DNA of 64,000 bases from Sarcophilus harrisii (GCF_902635505.1 NC_045426.1:306912874-306976873); one strand, 5' to 3'. Numbered from the stretch's first letter, positions 34,277 to 44,974 are shown. Made by a program: numbers and translations. The notes: generated by a model not told the origin, from the letters alone.

Positions 34277-35065
34277 GGTCTCTTTGTAGTGGCAAAGAAT
34301 TAGAAACTGAGGGGATACCCATCAAATTGGCTGAATTTGTTGTGCTTCATGAATGTAAATGCTATTATTCTAAAAGAAATGATAGGCAGGATGGTTTCAG
34401 AAAAACCTGGAAAGACTTACTTGAACTGATGCTGAGTTAAGTGACCATAACCAGGAGAACTCTATACACAGTGATATCAACATTGTATAGATGATCAACT
34501 TTGATCAACTTTTATTCTTCTCAAAAATATAATTCTAAAACACTCATGTTGGAAAATGCTATCCACATCCAGAGAAAGAACTATGAAGTCTGAATGATGA
34601 TTGAAGCATTTTATTTTCACTTTTTAGGTTGTTTTTTTCTTTCTTTTGGTTTTTTTTTCTTTTGTTCTGATTCTTTTTTTTTCACATGATTATTGTATAA
34701 ATATGTTTAGAGTGATTGTACATATGTACATGATGTACAACATGTATATATGATTATATCTGCATAATCTTTATCAGATTGCCATCTTACAGAAGGGCAA
34801 GGAGAGGGAGAGAGTAAAAAATGGAAATCAAAATCTTATAAAAATAGTTGTCAAACTTATACTTTAACATATTTAACATGTATTGGTCAACCTGCCATCT
34901 GGGGGAGGTGGTAGGGAGGAGGGGAAAAGTTGGAACAAAAGGCTTTGCAAATGTCAATGCTGAAAAATTACCCATGCATATATCTTGTAAATTAAAAGCT
35001 ATATAATAATAAAAAAAGAAAAAAATAGTTGTCAAAAACTAATAAATAAATTTTTTTTAAAGCTT
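34165..35065 (+). repeat. Old L1 3' part, subfamily B, interrupted
   Basis: Sense ORF2 C-terminal remnant ('tgggcatactctttgacata', 'gaactgatgctgagttaagt') with an internal (TA)n at 34236-34273 and a subfamily B 3' UTR ('aaaatggaaatcaaaatctt', 'ctaataaataaattt'). A younger L1 tail splits its terminus at 34856-35021. Confidence 0.8.
34856..35021 (+). mobile_element. 166-bp young L1 3' tail
   Basis: Only the last ~165 bp of an L1 3' UTR ('aacatgtattggtcaacctg', 'ccatctgggggaggtgg', 'ggaacaaaaggctttgcaaa') plus A-tail. It is bounded by a perfect 15-bp duplication, aaaatagttgtcaaa, at 34841-34855 and 35022-35036. Extreme 5' truncation of a normal TPRT event. Confidence 0.95.
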
Positions 35066-35620
35066 ACAGAATTGGGAATCAATAAAAGTGTCAAGTCTTG
35101 AAATAAATCAGTCATGAGGTGAAGAATAAAACATCTTTAGTTGAAATAACAGAGTAACAAACCTCTACCTTAGGGGATGGCCAGTAGATTTCCCAACCAA
35201 AGAAAACAATGAAAAAAATTTTATAGTTTTAGGAAGAGAGGGGAGGGAAATAGGTGAGGTAGCAAGGTTTGGTCAAAACCTTTGCCCTTGGCAAAGTGGA
35301 CAAGTAAAACCACTTCATTCTGGCTATTTTGCCCTTCATACCTTGAATCCCAGTGGAAGGACTCAATGACACTAAAAGCTGAGATCCATCTTAAGCTAGG
35401 CTCCAGACAAGGCAAGCTTCCCTGGATGGGGGGGGGGGGGGGAAAGGGGGGGAGACCTATAGTATAATTCAGCTCAATCTATTGAGAGTAAGTAGTTTAA
35501 GAGTAGAAATGTAAGGACAATAGTGAAATTCTGACATTACAAGGATACTTTAATGGAGTAGTATTTGGTATTAACAATTTCTGTCATTATATTAATAATT
35601 TTCTGTCAAAGCCAAATTCA
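35065..35620. other. Unclassified, with a G-run
   Basis: Contains a 15-base G run at 35428-35442 followed by aaa and seven more Gs (35446-35452). On the minus strand 35220-35065 has some LTR-like feel (actataaaa box) but nothing firm. Confidence 0.35.
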
Positions 35621-35775
35621 AAACCTGACTCTTCCTCTTACTTCCTGTGTGACCTAGAATGAGGTACATTAACTCTCTGGGCCTCACTTCCTCATCTGGA
35701 AAATGAGGAGAGTTGGATTATATGACCTCTGGAGGTCCTTTCCATCTCTAAATCTATGGTTCCATCATCCTTTCC
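35620..35775 (+). repeat. MIR-like CORE-SINE
   Basis: 'cttcctgtgtgacctagaat', 'gcctcacttcctcatctgga', 'aaatgaggagagttggatta', 'ccatctctaaatctatggtt'. The tail matches 24530-24705. Confidence 0.8.
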
Positions 35776-36895
35776 TAGCAATCAAGATAAAGGGATAGAA
35801 AATTTTAAGGGAATAAAAATTTTTACAGAGGCTTTAAATTTTACTTTCTCTAACCTTGGACAATTTGTTTTCATCTTGCCATCATCTTCATTCCATTTTG
35901 TGCTCAAATGCAACTTGTTATTTTTCTGACCTAGGCCAAAAGACTTACTTACTCAAGTTCACTTTCGCCTTCTAAAAATTCTCTGGTCCCTTTTCTTTGA
36001 CTTCAATATCTTATCATTGTTCTTTTAAGCCTACTTCCTTTTAAATCACCACCACTCTGTTTCTCCCTCTTTTTTTTTTATTAAAGTATCCCTCATCTTT
36101 AGGCTCTAGAACTAATATCTTTGTCCATTCACTGAGATCTGTTGTGAACTGGCATCTCTACTTCCTTTATGGTGTTCTCGCTACCTTTAGTTCTCTACAC
36201 TTAGGTTTAATGGAATCTTTGGACAAGAAGGAAAGCCCATCCCCAAAGTAATGACTAAAAGGAAAACAAAGTTAGAAATTTCCTACTTTTCCCTGACCTT
36301 GCAAAGAGAAAAAAGATAGAAGTCACTGGTAAGAAAAGGAAAGGTGGGAGGATGGCATCCTTACTAGGAAAGAACATGAAAGTTAAGCAAGAAAGCCATT
36401 GAAATAAGACAGTTCCAAGTAAAAATGGTTTCATGAGCTCTGAGACACTGGCACAGGATAATACAGCATAGCATGCTCTCATCAGAGAAGGTGTTATGTT
36501 CTATGAGTAAAGTAGAATTGAATTAGCCCAAAAAAATGAAATATGCAAAATTAGAGAATCTACTCCAAATATTCATCTGGACTATTTGTATCTGACCTGT
36601 GGCAACCTTTGGAGCTTGTGTTATCTGATTACCTACAGTGAACATACTATAACTCGACTTTAACATAGTGATGCTATTTTGGTCCTCTTTGAGAATGAAA
36701 GACAACTAAACAACTTAGAACTAGAAACGGGATTTCTGTCATAAAATTCTTTATAGAATAAGCATTATTCTAGAAGAAAATAGGAAGACTAAGATGGAAG
36801 AGACAGGAAGAAGGGTAAGGAGTCCTTTGGTCATCTTGTATCTTGTTTCAAAATATCAGGCTACAGACATTTAATTTACTGGAAGAAATATGATT
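35775..36895. other. Largely unclassified sequence
   Basis: No gene seen. 36640-36720 (for example ggtcctctttgagaatgaaa) is the inverted 5' end of the same dispersed repeat seen at 37995-38250. The rest is unrecognised. Confidence 0.35.
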
Positions 36896-37020
36896 AATCC
36901 ATTCATTACCAAGCATTTATTAAGTACTTATGTGCCAAGAATCACTCTAAAAACTGATGATAGAAAGAAAAAGCAAAAATGGTTCCTGCTCTCAAGGATC
37001 TTACATTCTAATGGGGAAGA

Positions 37021-37064
<44 letters not shown>

Positions 37065-37370
37065 TGGAATATACAAGATGAATACTTAATAATCTTAGAG
37101 ATGAAAGTACTACTAATTTAGGGGAGGAGGAGCTGAGGAACTGGTGCTTAAGCTGAGACTTAAAGGAAGCAAAAAATTCTAAAAATAATAGGTTAGGAGG
37201 AAAAGCATTCCAGACATGGGGGACAGATAGTACAAAGTATTGGAGATGTGATGTGGAGTATCATATATGAGGAATGGCAATTAGAGCAATATATCTAAAC
37301 AGTAAATGTGTAGAGAGGAGCAATATGTTAAAAGGTTGGGAAGACAGGAAGGGGTTATTCACATATATAA
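36895..37370 (-). repeat. L2, antisense 3' half
   Basis: Antisense L2: 'caagcatttattaagtactt' is the complement of the L2 tail, followed by 'gttcctgctctcaaggatct', an (AT)n run at 37024-37062, 'ttaagctgagacttaaagga' and 'gcattccagacatgggggac'. Confidence 0.75.
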
Positions 37371-37915
37371 CCTTCTCACATGACAAGAAAGGTGAGGTAC
37401 TCTCATTCTCTGTATTTGATATAGAGGATTACTAAAGAGGCTCAAATAAAACTTGTTTCAATACATATAAATTCACAGGAATCTTGGAATTTTCAGATCA
37501 AAAGGAATCATGAGACAGTGTCAAAGCTTTAACTTCACCTCCTGAGTTTCTCTTCCATTCTTTCCCCATAAGCTTTCTGGACACTTCTTTTTGGGTTCCT
37601 CTTCACCTGTTTCTCTTTATACGTCTATGTTAGTGTACCTTCTTCACATTCTAGTTGTGAGGAATCCCTCCCCCAAAAAACAGTCGATGTAATTGGATGT
37701 TTGACTTTAGTTGGTACACCAGGATTGTTTCTGACCTCAATACTCCCTTTCTATTACTTCTATCAGTCTCTTGCCTCACTCAGTTGACCAGGTGATATAC
37801 CTAGTCACCGTTCTCACCTGTGAGCCTCCTTATTTTACTGCAGTTTTCCTGAGCTTCCAGCAGGTGGCGGTTGTTCCATTACTGTGTTATCTCAAACTAT
37901 TTCTGCAGCTCAATT
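37370..37915. other. Unique segment with CTCF-like motif and splice-like signals
   Basis: Repeat-free by eye. The minus strand has 'gagctgcag' (acceptor-like, ending near 37900) and 'gctcacag/gtgagaacgg' (a strong donor at about 37818), defining a possible ~85-base segment with stops in all frames. If real it would be a non-coding or UTR exon. A CTCF-like site lies within it. Confidence 0.3.
37857..37870 (+). promoter_or_regulatory. CTCF-like motif, full consensus match
   Basis: ccagcaggtggcgg matches the CTCF core CCASYAGRKGGCRS at all 14 positions and holds one of the few CpGs in the region. It lies in non-repetitive DNA. Binding is inference. Confidence 0.6.
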
Positions 37916-37994
37916 TATTTCATTTAGTCAGTCAACAATTTGTTGAGCACTCTTGCTAATCACTGGAGATACAAATGACAATCTCTGCTCTAAG

Positions 37995-38815
37995 GTTGTA
38001 GTTTGTCATTAGTTCTTAAAGACGACCAATGACATCAGCAAGATGACTTGCAATTGAATTGGATTTAAGTGAGGCTGGTCTATGCAAAATCACCAGCCTC
38101 ACTCTGTTCAGGAGCCATCTAGGTCCAGTGGCAAGACATCAATCAGGACAACAGTAGGTGGCCCGGGATGCAGTGAGAGAGCTTGGCCTTTTTAAGCCAA
38201 GATCTTTCTCAGGTTTCAATCTGTCTGAGGCAACAATCATTTAGTGATTTAAGGTTGGGTAAGAAATGAAGCAAAAAAAAAAAAAAAATAGCTTCATTTA
38301 CTGTTTTGTTTTTTAATTAATTGGGGGGGGGGAACCCCCTCAGGATTTCTGCCCAGAACAGAAACAATTGCTATTTACACTTATGCTAAACCATCAAAAC
38401 GCAAAGACCAATTGAGACTTGGACTGGAATTTATTATTAGCCAGTAGGTGAGAGCCTGAGTGATTTGGGTTTAAGGCTTAGTCTAATAGCAAGAAGGAAG
38501 GAAGGGAGGAAGGGAGAAAGGGAGGAAGGGAGGGAGGGAGGAAGGAAGGAAGGAAGGAAAGAAGGAAGGGAAGGAGGGAGGGAGGAAGGAAGGAAGGAAG
38601 GAAGGAAGGAAGGAAGGAAGGAAGGAAGGAAGGAAGGAAGGGGAGAGGGGGAGCGAGGGAGAGAGGGAGGGAGGAACAGTGACATCAGGAGGAGGGTATC
38701 TTGACTTGCAAGTAAATTGGATTTTAGTGAGACAGACCTCCGCAAAGTCACTAGCCTCTTTCTCTCGTCCAGAACTATCTGGGTCCAGTGGCAAGATATA
38801 GATCAGGATGACTGG
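37995..38815 (+). repeat. Unclassified dispersed repeat, two units
   Basis: Two related units, about 37995-38250 and 38672-38815, share 'tgacttgcaa', 'gaattggatttaagtgag'-like and 'tccagtggcaaga' blocks with 'atcaggacaac'/'atcaggatgac' after them. A third, inverted piece lies at 36640-36720. Between the units are an unrelated ~220 bp and a GGAA microsatellite. I know this repeat as common in marsupial DNA but cannot give its class. Confidence 0.6.
38491..38672. repeat. (GGAA)n/(GGGA)n microsatellite
   Basis: About 180 bp of purine tetranucleotides. The Gly/Arg/Glu/Lys frames and their Ser/Pro/Phe complements are not genes. Confidence 0.97.
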
Positions 38816-39054
38816 AGATTGCCCCTACCATCAAGGAATTCAAAGCCTAAAGGGGAAGGAAACTAGAAATAAGCAACAAAGAAAAACCAGGGCATTAGAA
38901 TTGAGGTGAATCAGATAAGGCTTGCTATTAAAGATGGTATTTTAGTTGGGACTTTAATGAAGGCAGATAAGTCAGGAGACAGAGATGAGGAAGGAAAGAA
39001 TTCTAAGCATGAGAAATAGCCAAAGAAAATGCCCAGAACTGGAAAGGAGACACT

Positions 39055-39955
39055 CATCTCTGTTCTGCCTACTTAGGTTCACTGCTCCACATAATTTAGC
39101 ATCTCTACTTTTGACCTTACTACTTTCTGTACTTTAGCTTTCTCTGGTAGATGGTATTGATATATTTTTTTTCCCCATGGGAACAACTCTCTAGCCTGAC
39201 CTATATAAGACATCTTAGGCAGTGACCTTTACAACTCAAAGAAAACCCCATACCTCCACTATTCTTAAGATTTGTTTTATACAGTCCCCACATCTTGACG
39301 TAGTATTCTTCCTGAGGAATCATGGGAACTCCTTCCGCTTATGCCATGTAAGCAAATTTTTGTCTCCAATACCATACAGGAATCATTGCCAGAAACATCT
39401 TTTATCCTCTCATGCCTGGAAAGTTTACATTTCTCTTATATCAGGTCTGGCTGGAACCTGGAGTTTGAAGAAACACTCCAACTAGTCCCTCTACCCTCCT
39501 ATTTCCCCTCAGGGAACTAGACTGGGTTATTCAAATAACTGCATCTGCTTCTCTGAACCCCTAGTAAGAAGCAGCTTAATCCACCCAAAGAAAACTACAG
39601 GAGGAAGATATTTGTTTTCTTGTTGTCCTTGCTATATAAAATATGGGCAATTTTCTATTTTTGTTTGATGTTATTCAGTGATGTCTTGCCCAGTGCTTTC
39701 TAATACTCTTTTTGAAGTAAGTGATGGTTTCATCATAAGTATTTATGATATACATGAATGAGGTTTCTTAAGTAATCTATAAACTCTTATCCAAACCATA
39801 TTTTTCAACATATTATTTATTCTCTGTCCTCCTCTGCAACATAATGAGGCATCAGAGTGGGATTTCTGTGTACAATGTGGTAAATATGTAGGTAACTCCA
39901 TTAAATAAATAATTCTCTGTGTGTGTGTTGGGGGGGGGGAGGGAGCAGAGATCCT
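39055..39955. other. Unclassified sequence
   Basis: No repeat recognised. An 87-codon open frame (+ 39222-39485) has no known motif and no supporting splice context. Confidence 0.3.
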
Positions 39956-40400
39956 AGGCAAGTATCTTAATCTTTTTGGGTCTCAGTTTCCTAAGCTGTA
40001 AAATGGGATGAGAATAGCACCTATCACCTAAGGTTGTTGTGAAGATAAAATAATATAAAATTTGTTGCAAAATTTAGAGCTATTCTAGATTTTACATACA
40101 ATATATTTGTGTGCATATGTTTGCAGGCATGTGATCTAAGTAGACAGGTAAAAAGATGACTAGAGAGAAACACAGATCAATATTATAACTACATATCACA
40201 ATAGGTCATTTTGATATAGTGCTTCACTTTCCTCATAACAAGCACATGATCTAGAAATTTATTCTTCTCTTTTTACAGAAGAAACAAAAATACAAAAGGA
40301 TTAAGTGCTATTTAATTTGAATCTAAAATATTGTAGGGTAGGATTTATATTCAGGTCTTGTGATACCAGACAGCACTTCCATTATATCAAAAGAAAAATA
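39955..40400. repeat. MIR (+) then MIR/MAR1 (-)
   Basis: 39955-40080 is a sense MIR ('gtctcagtttcctaagctgt', 'gtgaagataaaataatataa'). 40170-40400 is a diverged antisense CORE-SINE ('gatatagtgcttcactttcc', 'ctttttacagaagaaaca'). Confidence 0.55.
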
Positions 40401-40948
40401 GGAAGTTGATAAGAGTGTTTTCTAACTAACAAATTTTGATTTTTGTTTTTCTTCACACTAGTATGTCCAGCAGTCCAACCTCTATGTTTTCCTCCAGTAG
40501 GGAGGTGGGGGGAGGAGGGGGAAACATAGCCAAAGATTTAAGTTTAAGAGCCCAAATAATCATATCTGTATTCTGTCTCTCTGACTTCCATTTCCCTGAG
40601 TCCCACTGGAGACAGCCCCAAATCAGAAAGAAAATACTCCAGCCATACCTGGTTCTGACTCCTCCATAATCCGTGAGGGGTTATGATGTGCTCAGTCTCT
40701 TCTAGATGTGGAAAGGACATATTAAAATGCTTTTCCTCATCCTGGTGAGGGTTGGACTGGGGTAGGTAGGAGGGGAGGTAAAAACACAAAGGCTTTTCTT
40801 TAAAATATAAAAGAATTCCTTTAAAAGAGAAATGAGGATGAAGGTTGAAGCAATATAAATTCCTTTCATCATCTTCAATAGTCTTGCCACTAGATCTTTA
40901 CAACTAAAGGAGCTTAGAATTGAGAGAGGAAAAAGGCAGCAAAAGGCA

Positions 40949-40980
<32 letters not shown>

Positions 40981-41113
40981 CGATTAAGAAAAAGAGAGAG
41001 AAAAGAAAGCTAGAAGAATCTGGTAGATTTCTCCAACTATTAATTTTTTTCTGGTATTTTAAAAGTAGTATTAATAGAGTTGAAGTGGACTATGCGGCCA
41101 TCCCAGAGAGCAT
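40400..41113. other. Unique sequence around a candidate exon
   Basis: Repeat-free by eye apart from poly(A) at 40951-40980. It contains the candidate minus-strand exon 40649-40741. Confidence 0.4.
40649..40741 (-). CDS. Candidate internal exon, unknown gene
   Basis: On the minus strand a pyrimidine-rich tract ending 'ccctcaccag' precedes an open 93-nt segment encoding 31 residues (DEEKHFNMSFPHLEETEHII...), followed by 'cag/gtatgg'. Only the phase-0 frame is open. It lies on the same strand as the exon pair at 45333-44803 but does not follow it directly, because that pair ends in phase 1. It would need an intervening exon or belong to another transcript. The weak donor and single-exon evidence keep this tentative. 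Confidence 0.25.
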
Positions 41114-41129
41114 GCACCCAAGCTTTCTT

Positions 41130-41799
41130 TCTTTCTTTCTTACTTTTTTTTTTTTTAATTTAATAGCCTTTTATTTATAGGTTATATGTATGGGTAACTT
41201 TACAGCATTAACAATTGCCAAACCTCTTGTTCCAATTTTTCACCTCTTACCCCACCCCCCTCCCCCAGATGGCAGGATGACCAGTAGATGTTAAATATAT
41301 TAAAATATAAATTAGATACACAATAAGTATACATGACCAAACCGTTATTTTGCTGTACAAAAAAGAATCAGACTCTGAAATATTGTACAATTAGCTTGTG
41401 AAGGAAATCAAAAATGCAGGTGGGCATAAATATAGGGATTGGGAATTCAATGTAATGGTTCTTAGTCATCTCCCAGAGTGCTTTCCCTGGGTGTAGCTGG
41501 TTCAGTTCATTACCGCTCCATTGGAAATGATTTGGTTGATCTCGTTGCTGAGGATGGCCAGGTCCATCAGAATTGGTCATCATATAGTATTGTTGCTGAA
41601 GTATATAATGATCTCCTGGTCCTGCTCATTTCACTCAGCATCAGTTCATGTAAGTCTCTCCAGGCCTTTCTGAAATCATCCTGTTGGTCATTTCTTACAG
41701 AACAATAATATTCCATAATATTCATATACCACAATTTATTCAGCCATTCTCCAACTGATGGGCATCCACTCATTTTCCAGTTTCTGGCCACTACAAAGA
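41130..41799 (-). mobile_element. Young L1, antisense, truncated
   Basis: Antisense L1 3' end (T-run, 'aatttaatagccttttattt') through the ORF2 C-terminus; the minus strand frame 41803-41567 encodes VVARNWKMSGCPSVGEWLNK... to ILYDDQF. A 16-bp duplication gcacccaag(c/g)tttctt flanks it (41114-41129 and 41800-41815, one mismatch). The A-tail carries a TTTC-type extension. Same young subfamily as 43482-44401 and 60255-61286. Confidence 0.95.
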
Positions 41800-41815
41800 G
41801 CACCCAAGGTTTCTT

Positions 41816-42780
41816 AGAAAATTAAGAGGTGACTCAAGATTTGGATGAGTGAAAGATCCCTGACTGCTTCTGGCTATGTGGGAACCCAGCACTGAAAGAA
41901 CTTAGATTTTTGGGCATGAAAGGTCAAACCATGAGTATTCCTTACATTTTTCTCTCTGCTTCAAGAGAGTTAGGAAGAGGGATAAGGATGTGTGTTTGTG
42001 TGTGTGTGAATGCATGTGTGTGTGTGTGTGTGTTAGATGGAAAGAGAGATTCCATCTAACTCTTTATTCCTTAATGACCATCCAGATTACATCATTTAAC
42101 TCCAAGACTTCCAGTGATGGGCAGGGAAAGGCTGGCCCCTTTCCATCCAAACATTATAGCTATCTCACCCTTATGTAAGTAAGTTATTGCCAACGGGGTT
42201 CAGCTAAGTGTTCCTGGGTCTCTGGATGACATTTATGCTTTTGTGTTTGATTTTTCTTGGTCTTAGATGAATGAAATGGGTGTGACCAGACTTGGAGGCA
42301 ACCTTCTGAATTCCAGAGGTCCTGGGTTCAAAGAAGAGAACCATGTGTAGCAGGGGAAGTATCTACTTCAAAAAAAAAAAAATGAATAGAAGAAAGAATA
42401 CTGGGCCCAAGCTTAGTCATTCTATCAGCAAATATGTTATTTATACAGTACAGAGCCACAGTGAAATGTAAAGTGCTTAATTGAAGAAATTAAACTGTTT
42501 TATGTCCTGATCAAGTTTGTGTCAGACTCCTAGCAAATCATAATACCCCTATAAGTTAAAGTACTGAATCCTGCTTTAAGTTTGACTTTTGTCAAATATG
42601 TACTCACTCATATAAGATGAAAGAGTATAAGTAACAAACAGCTCAGTTACAACTATTTTAATAGTGATCTAAGAAGAATGCCTGATAAAGTAGTAATAGG
42701 AAAATTGAAAGGAATAATCATCCCCAAAGGAGCTTAATTTCAGCAAGAGTCATAAAAGGAGTCAAATAATATTGAGGAGA
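41816..42780. other. Mostly unique sequence
   Basis: Holds a (TG)n microsatellite at about 41988-42034. On the minus strand 42340-42172 contains acceptor-like strings (ttcattcatctaag; ctttgaacccag) that could begin a terminal exon in phase with 44803, each reaching a stop within 10-20 codons. This is too little to call. Confidence 0.35.
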
Positions 42781-42782
42781 GA

Positions 42783-42945
42783 GGGGTAGCTAGATGGTGC
42801 AGTGGATAGAGCACCAGCTCTGGAGTCAGAAGGACCTGAATTCAAATGTGACTTCAGACACTTAATACTTCCTAGCTGTGTGACCCTGGACAAGTCACAT
42901 AACCTCAATTGCTTCAACAAAAATAATAACAATAATAAAATGGGT
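42783..42945 (+). mobile_element. tRNA-headed SINE
   Basis: Well preserved: 'ggggtagctagatggtgcag', 'caccagctctggagtcagaa', 'tgtgaccctggacaagtcac', 'ctcaattgcttcaac', then an AAT-rich tail (aataataacaataataaa). Among the least diverged SINEs in the window, with 5411-5540. Confidence 0.9.
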
Positions 42946-43164
42946 GGGGGAAGCATCTGAGAATGATGTTTGATATTTTTGTTTTGATGATATTAAAAGA
43001 AGAAAGGAAATGGAGAAAGGGAAAAAGTTTCAATGGGGAATAAAAACAGAAGAATGTGGGAGGACTTATTACCTCACATAATCAGGGACTCAATAAGAAT
43101 GTTTACAAATGAAGAAAAGGTGAGACAAGTGGGTATCACTTAAACCTGATTTTGAATTGCTGCA

Positions 43165-43467
43165 CTGCAAAGTGAGCAGAACAATTTATATTATAACAAT
43201 ATTATAAAACCACACAATCCTAAAAGACTTAAGTATACTAATCAATGCAATGATGATTCCAGAGGAATGATGATTTAGAATGCTACCCACCTCCTGGCAG
43301 AGAAATGATGGATATTTTTCTACATGGTTAATGTGGGAATTTGTTTTGCTTGACTATTCATATTTGTCACAGTGTTTTTCTTCTGTAGAGAAGATGGAAT
43401 CAGGAGAAAAGAGAGGGTAAATTATTGTCAACTGAAAAAAAAAACTTTAATTTAAAAAGTAATTTTA
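43165..43467 (+). repeat. Old L1 3' end
   Basis: Sense: 'caaagtgagcagaacaattt', 'aatgctacccacctcctggc', 'ggagaaaagagagggtaaat', ending in an A/T-rich tail. A younger L1 landed in this tail. Confidence 0.55.
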
Positions 43468-43481
43468 AAAAAATGTGTATT

Positions 43482-44401
43482 ACCTGTCAGATTGGCTAAG
43501 ATGACAGGAAAAAATAATGATGATTGTTGGAAAGGATATGAGAAAACTGGGACATTGTTGCATTGCTGGTGGAGTTGTGAACGAATCCAACCATTTTGGA
43601 GAGTAGTTTGGAATTATGCTCAAAAAGTTATCAAACTGTGCATACCCTTTGATCCAGCAGTGTTACTACTGGGATTATATCCCAAAGAGATTATAAAAAA
43701 GGGAAAGGGACCTGTATGTGCACAAATGTTTGTGGCAGCCCTTTTTGTAGTAGCTAGAAACTGGAAACTGAATGGATGTCCATCAGTTGGAGAATGGCTG
43801 AATAAATTGTGGTATATGAATATTATGGAATATTACTGTTCTGTAAGAAATGACCAACAGGATGTTTTCAGAAAGGCCTGGAGAGACTTACACGAACTGA
43901 TGCTGAGTGAAATGAGTAGGACCAGGAGATCATTATATACTTCAACAACAATACTATATGATGACCAGTTCTGATGGACCTGGCCATCCTCAGCAATGAG
44001 ATCAACCAAATCATTTCCAATGGAGCAGTAATGAACTGAACCAGCTACGCCCAGAGAAAGAACTCTGGGAGATGACTAAAAACCATTACATTGAATTCCC
44101 AATCCCTATATTTATGCCCACCTGCATTTTTTATTTCCTTCACAAGCTAATGGTACAATATTTCACAGTCTGATTCTTTTTATACAGCAAAATAACGTTT
44201 TGGCCATGTATACTTATTGTGTATCTAATTTATATTTTAATGTATTTAACATCTACTGGTCATCCTGCCATCTGGGGGAGGGGGTGAGGGGTAAGAGGTG
44301 AAAAATTGGAACAAGAGGTTTGGCAATTGTTAACACTGTAAAGTTACCCATGCATATAACTTGTAAATAAAAGGCTATTAAATAAAAAAAAAAATAAAAA
44401 T
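43482..44401 (+). mobile_element. Young L1, 5'-truncated
   Basis: A 920-bp L1 with a perfect 14-bp target duplication, aaaaaatgtgtatt, at 43468-43481 and 44402-44415. It keeps an uninterrupted ORF2 C-terminus (43492-43974) and the complete 3' UTR, including the gggggaggggg tract and an A-rich tail of AAAT units. Little divergence from 60255-61286. Confidence 0.97.
43492..43974 (+). CDS. L1 ORF2 C-terminal fragment, open
   Basis: 160 codons open to the natural ORF2 stop: GTLLHCWWSCERIQPFW (the Cys-rich C-terminal region), FDPAVLLLGLYPKEIIKKGKG, VAALFVVARNWKLNGCPSVG, NKLWYMNIMEYYCSVRNDQQ and ending ILYDDQF. It aligns block for block with human L1 ORF2 (HCWWDCKLVQPLW, MEYYAAIKND). The endonuclease and RT domains are missing because of 5' truncation, so it is not a functional gene; the intact frame reflects youth. 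Confidence 0.9.
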   Translation: MAKMTGKNNDDCWKGYEKTGTLLHCWWSCERIQPFWRVVWNYAQKVIKLCIPFDPAVLLLGLYPKEIIKKGKGPVCAQMFVAALFVVARNWKLNGCPSVGEWLNKLWYMNIMEYYCSVRNDQQDVFRKAWRDLHELMLSEMSRTRRSLYTSTTILYDDQF

Positions 44402-44419
44402 AAAAAATGTGTATTTCAG

Positions 44420-44600
44420 AGAACTGTCCAAAGTCATTTTGACCACTTAATGTCTGGAGAGGAATTTGAATTGGGTCTTTCTGACACCACCTGCATGACC
44501 TTTACCTCTCTAGATCTCAGATTCCTCATCTATAACAGGAAAGGATTGGCCAAATAATCTCCAAGATCCTTTTCAGATTTATATCAATGATGCTATGACT
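44420..44600 (+). repeat. MIR-like fragment
   Basis: 'tacctctctagatctcagat', 'tcctcatctataacaggaaa', 'gatccttttcagatttatat'. Diverged sense CORE-SINE. Confidence 0.5.
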
Positions 44601-44802
44601 ACAAGTCCAAGATTCTATCTACTAGACAAGGTAACAACCTATTTTTGTCAATGTTATGCATGCTGTGCTGGAAAAGCCCTCTCATTCCTCTCCCTGAGTA
44701 ATATAAAGTCAATTTACTATAAAGTAAGGAGATTAAGTCTAAAGAGAGACTCTCAGATATAGCTACTATGAAGTGTGGCTTTTGGAGGGAACAAAAACTC
44801 AC

Positions 44803-44974
44803 CCTTCTGATAGTGATTTTCTTTGTATTGCATGGCTTCCAGGATTTTCTGAGCAACTGCATCCTCAGCATTCCAATGCTGGTGCAGAATCAGCAGTAGA
44901 AATTTCCTGTTTAAGCTGAAGCTCTCTTTGAGGAGAGCTGATGATATGGTTGTAGCCTTTTTCTGTATTGTGGC
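44803..44974 (-). CDS. Candidate exon B of an unidentified host gene
   Basis: Minus strand. Acceptor 'attttattgtggctttcag' ends at 44975; then 172 nt open in one frame; then donor 'cagaagg/gtgagt'. The 57 residues start ATIQKKATTISSALLKESFS and include HQHWNAEDAVAQKILEAMQY. The composition is mixed, helix-like and protein-like, with Trp and balanced charges. It begins in phase 0, matching the phase-0 end of exon A, and ends in phase 1. The sequence is free of any repeat I know, unlike its surroundings. I cannot identify the protein. It might also be an exon of a decaying paralogue. Confidence 0.55.

Larger units (their letters stand above)
37915..39055 (-). repeat. L2 antisense, split by another repeat
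   Basis: Antisense L2 tail (37915-37990, 'gtcagtcaacaatttgttga', 'tctctgctctaagg') continues at about 38816-39055 ('cccctaccatcaagg', 'attttagttgggactttaat'). The overlap 'ctctgctctaagg' / 'ccctaccatcaagg' looks like a decayed target duplication around the intervening element. Confidence 0.65.

Noticed and set aside
38437-38794. Pro/Ser/Phe-rich and Gly/Arg/Glu-rich frames of about 100 codons
   Set aside because: Translation of a GGAA/GGGA microsatellite.
43492-43974. 160-codon open frame as a host gene
   Set aside because: It is the C-terminus of L1 ORF2, inside a truncated L1 with target duplications.
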